A DNA stretch of 64,000 nucleotides from Halorhabdus salina. GTDB taxonomy: Archaea > Halobacteriota > Halobacteria > Halobacteriales > Haloarculaceae. The stretch covers positions 62,001 to 126,000 of the forward strand of contig NZ_JACDNP010000003.1 in assembly GCF_013839425.1 (NCBI RefSeq), written 5' to 3'. Shown here piece after piece: positions 43,967 through 52,964 of this stretch (positions are counted from its first letter, which is position 1; each line of letters opens with the position of its first letter). The notes under the pieces were generated by a model. The model ran no database searches. It was not told where the DNA came from and saw only the letters and a program-made list of their open reading frames with translations. The position numbers and the translations under genes are program-made.

Positions 43967-44593
43967 CTATTCCTGTGCGACGGTCTTCTCGGCTATGAGT
44001 TCAGTGTACCCGTCACCGCGATAGATGACTTTGACGGTGTCCCCGGGATCTATTACATCGTAGCTATCGTTCGGAGCGTTTCGTTCCTGAATCGTCAGTC
44101 GTTGGCCAGCATTGACAGTCTCTTCCCACTCGAAGACAACGCTCGGGTCCGCACCGTCGCTGTCACCGGGCGGGTCCGAAGAAGTGCAGTCCTTCGGTTT
44201 GAACCGGCAGGGTTTATTCAGGTCGTTGAAATTGTCGTCGTCGACTTCAAGAATCAGTCCGGGGACCTTCTCGCCATCCTCGCCGATGTTACTCTCGCTG
44301 TTGTCCGTCTCGTTGTAGACGAGGTCATCACCGATATACACCTCCAAGCGGTCCCGACGCAGTCTGTCACCGACCCTGTGTGTGATCGTCACTGAATCGT
44401 TGTACTGGACGCCGTCACCGAAGTAGTTTGACTCAATGTCCATCTGCGCATCGGGTCCCGGGTCAGAGATGCCTTCGCCGATCTGCAGTGTGAATACAAC
44501 CACCGTCGCCCCGATAATTACCGTAGTCACCACCAGCAACAGGACACCGATCACTGCGGTCATCCCGGTTTGCTCGTCGGGAATAAACGCCAT
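43967..44593 (-). CDS. Type IV pilin-like protein
   Basis: The 208-residue protein has the archaeal class III signal: short N-terminus MAFIPDEQTG, then hydrophobic helix MTAVIGVLLLVVTTVIIGATVVVF. A PibD-type peptidase would cut before MTAV, leaving the helix to pack in a pilus core. The remaining 170 residues are acidic and beta-rich, with one Cys pair (CRFKPKDC) that may form a disulfide outside the cell. It stands alone, with no pilus assembly ATPase nearby. GGAG precedes the ATG, and an AT-rich ACTATAGTAACG lies about 50 bp upstream. Confidence 0.82.
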   Translation of the reverse strand: MAFIPDEQTGMTAVIGVLLLVVTTVIIGATVVVFTLQIGEGISDPGPDAQMDIESNYFGDGVQYNDSVTITHRVGDRLRRDRLEVYIGDDLVYNETDNSESNIGEDGEKVPGLILEVDDDNFNDLNKPCRFKPKDCTSSDPPGDSDGADPSVVFEWEETVNAGQRLTIQERNAPNDSYDVIDPGDTVKVIYRGDGYTELIAEKTVAQE

Positions 44594-44921
44594 CTCCTAT
44601 GCAGGTTACATATCTGGGTAGAATAACGTTACTATAGTCCGCTCGGCGATCACTACGGATATTACAATCTACCGTGTGGCAGGCAGCCAAGAGCGTGCTC
44701 TATCACGGCCGAGACTGTAAGGTGGCTTCACTGTAGTAGAGGAGAGGTTGCTGTGTCGGTTCCCTGTGCCGGTCGATTTACCTCGCCCGCTATTCGAGTA
44801 GGTCAGCGTGCAAGATACGCGCCCTGTCTCTTGCACACGCCGCGAGAACTATCTGACATATCATAGGTAAGCTCGTAGGACGCGAACTCACACGTCCACA
44901 GTTGACGAGCGACTCAGGAAT
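44594..44921. other. Intergenic region with no recognised gene
   Basis: 328 bp between the pilin and DUF2070 genes. Apart from the pilin promoter (AT-rich box near 44625-44640 on the minus strand) I find no coding frame, RNA gene or repeat. Confidence 0.5.
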
Positions 44922-46778
44922 TCACGCCAGCAGGAACAGGATAAAGCTGAGTGCCATGACTGCGAGGATAAACGCCCCCGCCATTGCGCCGCCCAGCGAG
45001 ACGACCGCGTTTGCGGTACTGGCCAGTGTTTCGGTCCGGTCGTTGCCAAAGACCGTCACCTCGGCCTGTTCGCTTTCCATCCCGGCCTCGACCGGTTCGA
45101 GATCATCGATGGCCTCGGCGACGAGGGTGTCGATCAATTCGAGTAACTCCACCTTGTCGATCGCGTCGCCGACCTGGTTTTCGGCTTCGACAGTGTTGAC
45201 GATGTGAGTGTCCGATGTCATCACTTCCACGAGGTCCACCGAGTCGATGGCTTCGACGATCTCCTCGCGCAGTCCGGGCTCCATGTTGTTCCCGTCAATG
45301 AGAACGTAGGCCGTCGTCTGTCCGTCGACGTCGATGGCTGCAACGCGGACGCCGAGCGGACCGATCCCATCCTGCGGCTCCCAGGGAGTTTCGTCCCAGG
45401 CTGTGCCAAGCCGAAGCGATCCCTGATCGGCGGCTGCGAGCCGTTCGCCCAGCCGTTCGGCGCCGTGGATCAATTCGAAGGAGCGCTCGCCACCGGGGAC
45501 GACGTGGCCCAGGTTCGGGCCTTCGAGGCCGTTGTTGCAGTTGTGGGCATCGGCGAGCATCACGTCTTCGAGGTAGCCAGCTCGCGCTTCCGCCCGGGCA
45601 GAGAGGCCAACTGCGTACTCGATGTCGTCGGCGAACGAGGGCGAGAACGTGACCGTTGTAAAGGCGTCAGTACCGAACGCGTGCCCGGTCAGCGTGGCTT
45701 CCCCTTCATGGAGACGCTGACCTTTGGTCGCCGTATCGTCGTATTCGATTCGGTCGTGGGCCGTCGTCGCTGCTTCCAGGATCGAGTCGACTTCCCGCTC
45801 GGTCACGAGGTTGAAGTCGTGGCCGGCGGTGGCGTGTGGCGGAAAGCCTAGTCCGTCGGCCTGGTTTGCGATCCGTTCCGGGAGGTTCCCGCCCCCGATG
45901 TCGCCCATCGGGCCGGGATGGATCATCGGGAGGACGAACCGTGCTTTCTCGGTCCCGTCTGGTCGACGAAAGGCCAGGACCGTCACCGGGACGAGCGCGT
46001 CTTCCCCGATTTCCTCGAAGAAGGATTCGAGTTCCTGAGATCCTTCCGCGATGTGGCCGATAAACCCCTGCAAGAAGTCCAGCGCGCTGACACCCAGGCT
46101 CCGCTGCCAAGGCTGATCGATCACTACGAGAAACAGCCACACTGCGAACCCATAGAAGGCACAGAGCAAGCCAAGCAGGACGAAGTCACTCGGGAGGACG
46201 ACCAGTAGCTCCGGGGGCGCTTGTTCCGGCCGTGAGAGAAATGACCTGGCGAGTGGGCCACCGACTTCGAGATAGCGCATCGTCCCGCTGTAGACGAACA
46301 ACAGGACGGCGGTAGCGACGGTCTGGATGCTGGCGGGAATCGTAGCCACCAGGAGTCGGTGACGTGAGACTGCCATGACGATCAACAGTCTAACGGCGAA
46401 GACAGCTGCCAGCGCGAACAGCAGCGCGTCGAAGACGAAAATCTGCCCTAGCGGAGTCAGGACAGTCGCGATGCTCGCGGCCGTCAAAATGGCAATCACA
46501 AGCAATTCACAGCCGAGCGCGAGCAGCGACGCCCGATTGGGCGTCAGTTGGCCACCGAACGCTCGATCGATGTACGGCGTCGAGACGCCGGCAGCCAGCG
46601 TCGGGAGCCCGATGTAGAACACCCCTTCCCAGGCGTTTTCGAGGAGGTATCGCGAGTCGAAGGCTGCGAGTCCGGCAATGGCAGCAAGTATCAGCGCAAA
46701 GCTGATGCTGGAGTACCACCGCGGCGCACGAAAGATATAGCGGGAGAGCTGGGCGAGATCACCCTGCGTTGCCGTCAT
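44922..46778 (-). CDS. DUF2070 family membrane protein
   Basis: 618 residues. The N-terminal 215 residues hold about six or seven membrane helices. A large soluble domain follows with MIHPGPMGDIGGGNLP, DAHNCNNGLEGPNLGHVVPGGE and MTSDTHIVN, and one helix ends the protein (AGAFILAVMALSFILFLLA). This is the architecture of the archaeal DUF2070 family. The conserved His/Asp/Asn of the soluble part hint at a metal or phosphate site, but no activity is established. Monocistronic. Confidence 0.82.
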   Translation of the reverse strand: MTATQGDLAQLSRYIFRAPRWYSSISFALILAAIAGLAAFDSRYLLENAWEGVFYIGLPTLAAGVSTPYIDRAFGGQLTPNRASLLALGCELLVIAILTAASIATVLTPLGQIFVFDALLFALAAVFAVRLLIVMAVSRHRLLVATIPASIQTVATAVLLFVYSGTMRYLEVGGPLARSFLSRPEQAPPELLVVLPSDFVLLGLLCAFYGFAVWLFLVVIDQPWQRSLGVSALDFLQGFIGHIAEGSQELESFFEEIGEDALVPVTVLAFRRPDGTEKARFVLPMIHPGPMGDIGGGNLPERIANQADGLGFPPHATAGHDFNLVTEREVDSILEAATTAHDRIEYDDTATKGQRLHEGEATLTGHAFGTDAFTTVTFSPSFADDIEYAVGLSARAEARAGYLEDVMLADAHNCNNGLEGPNLGHVVPGGERSFELIHGAERLGERLAAADQGSLRLGTAWDETPWEPQDGIGPLGVRVAAIDVDGQTTAYVLIDGNNMEPGLREEIVEAIDSVDLVEVMTSDTHIVNTVEAENQVGDAIDKVELLELIDTLVAEAIDDLEPVEAGMESEQAEVTVFGNDRTETLASTANAVVSLGGAMAGAFILAVMALSFILFLLA

Positions 46779-46842
46779 TGCTACGAGTGGGATGCCCGAT
46801 CCGGTTAAAAGTATCTACCCGTGTCCGCAAACAGTGTCTGTG

Positions 46843-47391
46843 TCACTCACACAGAGCCCGGAAATTCTCGAAGACTTCTTGTCCGCGTTCGGTGTGTGCA
46901 ACTTCGGGGTGCCACTGGACGCCGTACAGATCGCGACCCTCGTCGCTCATCGCCTCGACGTCACAGACCTCAGAGGTCGCCGTTCGCTCAAAGCCCGAGG
47001 GCACATCCCTGACCTCGTCAGCGTGGCTGGCCCACACACGGGTTTCCGGCGCGAGTGACCCGACGAGTGGATCCGAGTCGTCACGGATCTCGACCGTGAC
47101 GTCGGCGTAGCCACCGTACTCACCCGAGCCAACGCGGCCGTCGAGTTCACTCGCCATAATCTGCATGCCGAGACAGATCCCGAAGATCGGCACGTCCAGA
47201 TCCAGATAGGCCGGACAGTTGCCGATGCGATCCATCGACGGGCCACCCGAGAGCACGAGGCCGTCGGCTTCGATCGCTTCGGGTGGCGTCGTATTGTCCA
47301 CGAGATCGACTTCGATGCCCAGCTCGCGCAGGGCACGCTGTTCAAGATGCGTAAACTGGCCGTGATTGTCGATGACGTCGATGCGAGTCAT
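46843..47391 (-). CDS. guaAA: GMP synthase (glutamine-hydrolysing) subunit A
   Basis: The 182-residue glutamine amidotransferase subunit supplies ammonia to the separate ATP-pyrophosphatase subunit (GuaAB) to make GMP from XMP; split subunits are normal in archaea. The catalytic triad is visible: Cys in GICLGMQI (about 73), and His and Glu in GVQWHPEVAHTERG. Oxyanion segment VLSGGPSMDRIG precedes. The partner subunit is not in this window. Confidence 0.92.
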   Translation of the reverse strand: MTRIDVIDNHGQFTHLEQRALRELGIEVDLVDNTTPPEAIEADGLVLSGGPSMDRIGNCPAYLDLDVPIFGICLGMQIMASELDGRVGSGEYGGYADVTVEIRDDSDPLVGSLAPETRVWASHADEVRDVPSGFERTATSEVCDVEAMSDEGRDLYGVQWHPEVAHTERGQEVFENFRALCE

Positions 47392-47507
47392 GGAGAGCGA
47401 TAGCGCCGTTCCGGATAAATATCCCCGGAAACCTCTCTGAGGGGGCTACCAAGAGACGGTCGGGACGGCGCTGCTGTGGCGGGTATCCATTTCGAAGCCC
47501 GTGGCCC

Positions 47508-48569
47508 CTATCGGTCTCTCCGGGTCGGCACTGCTCGCCTGAGACAGAGCGTCACGTTCGATCCGTCGTCGTCACGGTCCAGATCGAGACGACCGTTGTA
47601 GCTTTGGACGATCCAATTGACGAGCCATAGGCCCAGCCCCTGGCTGTGCTGTAAGGGCGTCTCGGTTCCGTTTTTGAGCGTATCGAAATCTGTGGCCGGG
47701 AGGTGATTGTCCGGATCGACGATTTTGATCGCCGTCCAGCCGGGATCGACGTGTTCGATCGTGACGAACAGATCGGCACCTGATTGGCCGTTGACGATGG
47801 CTGTTTCGAACACGTTCTCGATAGCCGTTTCGAGCATCCAGTCGCCCTCTACCCAGGCCCGATCCGGCACGTTCGTCTCGATAGTCACGTCCTCATACGT
47901 GTGTTCGACCGCGGCTACGCGGCGCGAGACGAACGCCGTTGCGTCGACCGGGTGCCGATGTCGGTCTTTCCCCGTTACCGCGAGTTCTATCTCCTGGGCC
48001 TTCTCGGAAAGTGCCATCACGTCGTCGATCTTCCGGCGGATCGCTTGCACCGACTCAGACGGAGAAGCCGATTCGTTGCCGTCGAGCTGGTCGAGGTGTC
48101 CCAGAATGACTGTCATATCGTTGCGGAGATTGTGTCGCAACGCTCGCGAGAGGACTTCCGTACTCTGGGTGAGCGTCGTCGTCGAACGGTCGTACTCACG
48201 GACGATTCCGAGGGCGGCTCCGCTGGCACCGCCGATGGCGATGGAACTTGCCAGGATCGCCGACTCGGGAGACTCGAATGGAACGAACCCATCCGCCTGC
48301 AGGACGACGAGGTTTGATAACGTCAGCACGCCGATTCCAAGCCCCGCGTGTGTGGCGACCCGCCAGGTTTGCTCACCATGCATGTGACACAGGTCGAGCC
48401 AGTACCCAGCAGTCGCGAGGACGAGCGCTGCCAGGAGCCCCATTCCGCCCACGATCATGATGGGCGGACTCGATATAGCTCCATCCAGCGTTGGGACGAA
48501 CAGCGCGCTCAGCACGATTCCGGTCGCCATCACGTAATTGATGCCGAGCACCTGTTTCGTCACTACCAT
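47508..48569 (-). CDS. Membrane sensor histidine kinase
   Basis: 353 residues. Four membrane helices lie within the first 115 residues. A helical dimerisation domain has the H-box SRALRHNLRNDMTVILGHLDQL (phospho-His about 147), and an ATPase domain has N-box ENVFETAIVNG and late G-box QGLGLWLVNWIV. The first G-box reads DPDNHLP instead of DxGxG, which is unusual. There is no response regulator nearby, as is common for haloarchaeal orphan kinases. The signal is unknown. Confidence 0.8.
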   Translation of the reverse strand: MVVTKQVLGINYVMATGIVLSALFVPTLDGAISSPPIMIVGGMGLLAALVLATAGYWLDLCHMHGEQTWRVATHAGLGIGVLTLSNLVVLQADGFVPFESPESAILASSIAIGGASGAALGIVREYDRSTTTLTQSTEVLSRALRHNLRNDMTVILGHLDQLDGNESASPSESVQAIRRKIDDVMALSEKAQEIELAVTGKDRHRHPVDATAFVSRRVAAVEHTYEDVTIETNVPDRAWVEGDWMLETAIENVFETAIVNGQSGADLFVTIEHVDPGWTAIKIVDPDNHLPATDFDTLKNGTETPLQHSQGLGLWLVNWIVQSYNGRLDLDRDDDGSNVTLCLRRAVPTRRDR

Positions 48570-48669
48570 TCGTTCGCAACGATGTCATTTATTTCACGTT
48601 CACTTATGACTACGCGTCCGATTATCTCTATTGAAAATGGGGTGGGGACGGCGTGACTCCCGGTGGTGC

Positions 48670-49272
48670 TCACTCGGTTTCTCGTCGGTCGGCTGCCGTC
48701 TCGAAATCCAGTTGGGCTTGCTCGTGACTCCGCCGTCGCTCGCGGGCCGCGATCGCGTCGGGATCCGGATTCGCGGGATCGTCGATACTCGCCCAGGAGT
48801 TGTGGACCTTCGCGTGACACCACCGGCAGAGATAGATCGTAATCTCGTGATTCGGTCGCTGGCTGTCAGCTGTCGCTGGAGTTTGTCTGTCGCGGTTTTC
48901 CGTCGAATCTCCGGACGTTGTGCTCGCGTCGGCATAGGAGAGGTGGTGTTCTTCGAGCAGTGGGCGCTCGTCATCGTGGGCCGACCGGCGGGATTCGAGA
49001 CCACAGCGCGCACATTCCCGTGCGTGGTCGCGCGATCGCATGTGCGGGCAGTCCTGCCAGCTCCAGGGACCGGCCAGGCCGTCTTCGAGCGGGTCGCCGA
49101 CGACTGGACACTGGTATTCCTGGGCGCTCAACTCGTCGGCAAACGATGGGTCCTGGTGGCCATTTTCGACCGCAAACCGACAGCGACCGTCGTCAGTACA
49201 GTGGTCACAGCGGTCGACGTACGCGTAGGGGTCGTCGACGCCAACGGTCGTCCCCGCGTCGGTCTTTTCCAT
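48670..49272 (-). CDS. HNH-like, Cys/His-rich haloarchaeal protein
   Basis: 200 residues. The N-terminal half has RCDHCTDDGRCRFA and a CPVVGDP...DCPHM region. The second half has ECARCGLESRRS, LLEEHHLSYAD and CRWCHAKVHNSWASIDDP, an order like the HNH nuclease core (CxxC, HH, then CxxCHxxVH). The C-terminus is charged. It could bind zinc and DNA, but nuclease activity is only suggested. ATG at 49272 (MEKTDAG) is chosen; the upstream frame is untypical. Confidence 0.6.
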   Translation of the reverse strand: MEKTDAGTTVGVDDPYAYVDRCDHCTDDGRCRFAVENGHQDPSFADELSAQEYQCPVVGDPLEDGLAGPWSWQDCPHMRSRDHARECARCGLESRRSAHDDERPLLEEHHLSYADASTTSGDSTENRDRQTPATADSQRPNHEITIYLCRWCHAKVHNSWASIDDPANPDPDAIAARERRRSHEQAQLDFETAADRRETE

Positions 49273-49336
49273 CCAGTACGCGATACGGATTGGCCCGATA
49301 AAAACGTCCGCGTGTGACGGTCTCGACGAGACAGTT

Positions 49337-50272
49337 TCAGATGAGGCCTGTATTGTAGATCTTCCACTCGCCGTCTTCAGTCCGAAGCTCAACGGTCTGT
49401 GTCGTCGATTGGGTTTGATCGGTCATCTGCTCTGCCACCGTGAGCGTCACCGCGACGGTGGCGCTCGTTTCCGTTTCGCTTTCCAGTTGAGCTTCATCGA
49501 TGCTGATGTCGAGTGTTTCGAATCGCTGGATTGCGTACTCCGGAATGCCACTGATCGGGGCGTTCCGGTGGATGAGTTCGTTCGCTTTCTCGGCGTTGCC
49601 GGCGTCCAAGGCGTTGATGAACGACTTGGTGGTCCCGACCGGTCCACCTGCGCCGAGGAACTGATCGTACGCCAGCCACCCGCCACCGAGCAAGGCAACG
49701 AGGCCGCCCCCGTACTTGAGCAGATTCCGTCGCCGGACGCCACCACTCTGTCTCGGGCCTGGCCCGGTTCGGGGTTGTTGTGGGGGTGCGCGTCCCTGTC
49801 CCTGGGGTGGCTGCTGGGCGCGCTGTCCCTGCTGTTGTGGTGGCTGTTGTGCGGGTTGGCCTTGCGGTGGCTGGCCCTGGGCCGGTTGCCCTTGTGGTGG
49901 TTGTCCCTGCGGTGGTTGGCCTTGTCGTGGCTGACCTTGCGATGGCTGCCCCTGTTGGGGTTGTCCCTGTTGTTGGGGTGGCTGTTGTGCGGGTTGGCCT
50001 TGCGGTGGCTGGTCTCGTGGCGGTTGGCCCTGCCGTGGTTGTCCTTGTGGGGGTTGGCCCTGCTGTGGTTGTCCTTGTGGGGGTTGGCCCTGAGGTTGTC
50101 CCTGCTGTGGCTGGCCCTGGGGCGGCTGCTCCTGTGATGGCTGTCCCTGTTGTGGCTGGTCCGACGATTGTTGGTCCTGTCCGCCGGGTCCGGAGCGAAG
50201 GACGGCCCCACACGCGTGACAGGCCTCTTGGTGCTGGTCGACTTCGGCCCCGCATTCCTGGCAGTACGGCAT
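49337..50272 (-). CDS. Zinc-ribbon protein with a long Gln/Pro/Gly linker and membrane anchor
   Basis: 311 residues in four parts. The first is a zinc ribbon CQECGAEVDQHQEACHACG (4-22). The second is a low-complexity linker of about 130 residues built from PPQGQP, PQQGQP and QP repeats (about 30-165). The third is a basic patch and one membrane helix (GGLVALLGGGWLAYDQFL). The fourth is a C-terminal extracytoplasmic domain with KSFINALDAGNAEKANELIHRNAP and AVTLTVAEQMTDQTQSTTQTVEL, similar to DUF4878/NTF2-like folds. The linker DNA is a degenerate 6-bp repeat and may vary in length. Confidence 0.68.
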   Translation of the reverse strand: MPYCQECGAEVDQHQEACHACGAVLRSGPGGQDQQSSDQPQQGQPSQEQPPQGQPQQGQPQGQPPQGQPQQGQPPQGQPRQGQPPRDQPPQGQPAQQPPQQQGQPQQGQPSQGQPRQGQPPQGQPPQGQPAQGQPPQGQPAQQPPQQQGQRAQQPPQGQGRAPPQQPRTGPGPRQSGGVRRRNLLKYGGGLVALLGGGWLAYDQFLGAGGPVGTTKSFINALDAGNAEKANELIHRNAPISGIPEYAIQRFETLDISIDEAQLESETETSATVAVTLTVAEQMTDQTQSTTQTVELRTEDGEWKIYNTGLI

Positions 50273-50371
50273 TGATATGCCACGCTCACATCCCTCTCAC
50301 TAAAATTTTCGCTCTTTGCCTCTCTTTGGTCGCTTCCAAACCATTATTTCCAGGCGCAGGGACGTTCCAGT

Positions 50372-50734
50372 ATGCGCGTCGTCCACGACCCGACCGACGG
50401 GACCGAGCGTCGAACGCTCGCGACGGACGTCCACGTCGCCGATGGCGTCTGGGCGAAGTTTCGCGGACTCCGGGGGCGCTCCTCGATCTCGGAGAGCTTC
50501 GCTCTCGTGTTTCCCTTCGATGCCGTCGGCCGCCGAGATATCGACATGTTGTTCGTCCGCACGCCGATCGACGTCGTGTGGATCAGCGATGAGGAGGTCC
50601 AGCAGGTTTCGACGCTCCGATCCTGGATCGGCTTCGGGCTGGCAACGGCCGATTGCGTGATCGAGCTCCCTCCCGGCGGAGCCGATGGGGTAGAGGCGGG
50701 CGATCGCGTTGTCGTCGAGGGCGATACAGCCTGA
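50372..50734 (+). CDS. DUF192 family protein
   Basis: The 120-residue beta-rich protein has the DUF192 pattern: VADGVWAKFRGLRGRSSISESFALVF, then DMLFVRTPIDVVWISDEEVQQVSTLRSWIG and a terminal strand VEAGDRVVVEG. Bacterial members often carry signal peptides; this one does not, so it is cytoplasmic. No biochemical role is established. It is divergent from the Gln/Pro-rich gene. Confidence 0.8.
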   Translation: MRVVHDPTDGTERRTLATDVHVADGVWAKFRGLRGRSSISESFALVFPFDAVGRRDIDMLFVRTPIDVVWISDEEVQQVSTLRSWIGFGLATADCVIELPPGGADGVEAGDRVVVEGDTA

Positions 50735-50794
50735 TCGTTTTTCGACACGGCTCTGCTGTTCACTCTACTCGTGCCGGGACCAGCATCTTCATGA

Positions 50795-52447
50795 ATGTCG
50801 AGCACATTTCGTCAGGTACAATGTCGGAATACCCGACGACCGAGGATAGAGGAAGTCGCCCCACGGCGGCTGGGCGCGAAATTCTCCCCCAGTAGTGAGG
50901 ACCGAATTTTGCCAGGATTGTTCGGCGAGCACCCCGCGACCGAGTCACTCGACTCGCTCTCTTCCGTGGGGCTGCTCGATACGACGCTCCGTGACGGTGA
51001 ACAGGCTCCAGGGGTATCGCTGTCTCCTGATGAAAAAGCACGCATCGCCCGCCAACTCGACGCCGCCGGGATCGACGTAATCGAGGCCGGCAGCGCCGTG
51101 ACAGGACCCGGCGAACGCGAGACGATCCGCCGCGTAACGTCGATGGATCTGGAAGCGACGATCACCAGCTTCGCCCGGAACGTCCGCGGGGACATCGATC
51201 TGGCCTTAGACACCGATGTCGACGGCGTCCATCTCGTCGTCCCGGCCAGCGACCGCCACATCGAGGGCAAACTCTCGACCTCTCGCGAGGACGTGATCGC
51301 CGACACCGCCGAGTTGGTCGAGTACGCTGTCGATCACGACCTCTGGGTCGAAGTGATCGGCGAGGACGGCTCCCGTGCCGACCTTGACTTCCTCGAGGAA
51401 CTCATGGCTGCAGCCCTCGACGCTGGTGCTGATCGCGTTTGCTACGCCGACACCGTCGGCCACGCGACTCCCGACCGCACGCTGGACGCCGTCTCCCGGC
51501 TCGCCGATCTTGGGCCGACGAGCACACACACCCACGATGACCTCGGGCTGGCGGTCACCAACGCCCTGGTCTCGCTGGCCGCGGGTGCCGACCTCGTCCA
51601 CGGGACGATCAACGGAATCGGCGAACGGGCCGGCAACGTCGCCTTAGAGGAGGTCGCCATCGCCTTGGATCATGGCTACGGCGTCGAGACGATGGACCTC
51701 ACGCGCGTGTACGATCTCGCCCAACTCATCGCCAACAAGACGGGGATTCCACTGGCCCCCAACAAGGCCGTCGTCGGCGAGAACGCCTTCACCCACGAGT
51801 CGGGCATCCATACCGACGGCACGCTCAAGGACGAGTCGATGTACGAGCCCTACCCGCCCGAGAAAGTGGGGCGGGAGCGACGCCTTGCGCTGGGCAAACA
51901 CGCCGGCCGGGCCGGTGTCGAGGCCGCACTCGCTGAGCACGGCATCGAAGTCGTCGATGCGGAACTCGATGCCGTCTTCGAGCGCGTCAAGGAACTCGGC
52001 GAGCGTGACAAACGCGTCACCGACGCCGACCTGCTCGCCATCGCCGAGGACGTCCAAGATCGCGACCGCGAGCGCCGTGTCAGGGTCGAGGATCTGACGA
52101 CTGTCGCCGGGAGCGGGACGCCGACCGCAAGCGTCAAGGTCGTTATCGACGGCGTCGAGCGTACTGAGGCCGCGGTCGGTGACGGCCCCGTCGACGCGGC
52201 GATGAACGCCGTCGAGGACGCTCTCGGCCGTACCGTCGACTGGAACCTCGATTCCTACCATGTCGATGCCATCACTGGCCGGACGGACGCTCTCGTCACT
52301 GTCGAGGTCGAGATGTCACGGGGCGATCGCTCCGTGACGGTCGCCCGAAGTGACGCCGACATCACTCGAGCCTCCGTCGAGGCCATGGTCGACGCCATCG
52401 ACCGGCTGGTCGAGACGGAGACCGAACCCCTCGTGGCTGACGACTAA
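50795..52447 (+). CDS. (R)-citramalate synthase / 2-isopropylmalate synthase family protein
   Basis: The enzyme condenses acetyl-CoA with pyruvate or 2-ketoisovalerate for isoleucine or leucine synthesis. The TIM barrel starts LLDTTLRDGEQAPGVSLSPDEK, with TSTHTHDDLGLAVTNAL and HGTINGIGERAGN (metal His pair). A regulatory LeuA dimer domain fills the last 120 residues. The first 38 residues from the ATG at 50795 are Arg-rich and unlike haloarchaeal protein, so the true start may be TTG 50909 or GTG 50966. Which substrate it uses cannot be told here. A T5 terminator follows. Confidence 0.82.
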   Translation: MSSTFRQVQCRNTRRPRIEEVAPRRLGAKFSPSSEDRILPGLFGEHPATESLDSLSSVGLLDTTLRDGEQAPGVSLSPDEKARIARQLDAAGIDVIEAGSAVTGPGERETIRRVTSMDLEATITSFARNVRGDIDLALDTDVDGVHLVVPASDRHIEGKLSTSREDVIADTAELVEYAVDHDLWVEVIGEDGSRADLDFLEELMAAALDAGADRVCYADTVGHATPDRTLDAVSRLADLGPTSTHTHDDLGLAVTNALVSLAAGADLVHGTINGIGERAGNVALEEVAIALDHGYGVETMDLTRVYDLAQLIANKTGIPLAPNKAVVGENAFTHESGIHTDGTLKDESMYEPYPPEKVGRERRLALGKHAGRAGVEAALAEHGIEVVDAELDAVFERVKELGERDKRVTDADLLAIAEDVQDRDRERRVRVEDLTTVAGSGTPTASVKVVIDGVERTEAAVGDGPVDAAMNAVEDALGRTVDWNLDSYHVDAITGRTDALVTVEVEMSRGDRSVTVARSDADITRASVEAMVDAIDRLVETETEPLVADD

Positions 52448-52800
52448 CCGACCACGACCTTTTTACTTTGGAGGGTTCGCGGCGCGAACCCTCCTCGCAA
52501 AAAGCTGTCTCGCTGAGCGACGCGAAGTGGTTCGAGAGAGCGAAGCTCTCTCGTCATGCCGAAAATCTCCGATTTTCGAGCACGAGGCTCGGAAGACGAA
52601 CGAAGTGGGTCTTCCGGTGGAGCAAAAACACCCGAGCGCCTCCGGCGCTCGGCGAAACGCGGCGCTTCGCGCCGCGTATGCTTGATATATCTCGCGATAG
52701 GTTTCGTCCAATTAGTATCTCAACGCTCGAGATTCCTCCGCCTTCAGGCGGAGGAGAAAGTCAACACTGCACAGAGCATGGAATATGCGATCGCTCCGAT
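52448..52800. repeat. Seven-hairpin array ending in a solo IS1341-type end
   Basis: Stems: 52470-52480/52484-52494 (11 bp), 52534-52540/52546-52552, 52560-52567/52571-52578, 52591-52597/52609-52615, 52633-52640/52644-52651, 52658-52665/52669-52676 and 52735-52742/52747-52754. The last (CCTCCGCC-TTCA-GGCGGAGG, then AGAAAGTCAAC) is the end text of haloarchaeal tnpB elements, with no transposase beside it. Loops are mostly 3-5 nt. No gene is supported. Confidence 0.75.
52460..52464 (+). terminator. Poly-T terminator after the citramalate/isopropylmalate synthase gene
   Basis: TTTTT begins 13 bp after the stop codon, followed by ACTTTGG and a strong 11-bp hairpin (52470-52494). The T run suits archaeal termination. 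Confidence 0.5.
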
Positions 52801-52884
52801 GGCGCCTCCAACGGTAGCAATGGCAGAAGACATTCCCACAGGGCCGCGACGGAAGCTCGGATAGTAGCACGTTGCGGATTCCAT
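52744..52884 (-). pseudogene. Short membrane ORF running into the IS end, probably a remnant
   Basis: From ATG 52884 the minus strand encodes 46 residues with one hydrophobic helix, GMSSAIATVGGAIGAIAYSMLCAVLTF. The frame ends with SSA and a TGA inside the IS-end hairpin. The C-terminus may have been replaced by the mobile-element end. Its fold and function are unknown, and it may not be expressed. Confidence 0.25.
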
Positions 52885-52964
52885 ATCGATCGGAGCGAGC
52901 CATGCGATCGTTCCACACAGTTGAACACTCTCCAATCAGGTCTGCGCTCCGACAAGTCAGGGAA

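Noticed and set aside
49409-50137. Leu/Trp-rich 242-residue frame on the plus strand
   Set aside because: It is the complement of the PPQGQP repeat; the apparent membrane protein is an artefact of the repeat.
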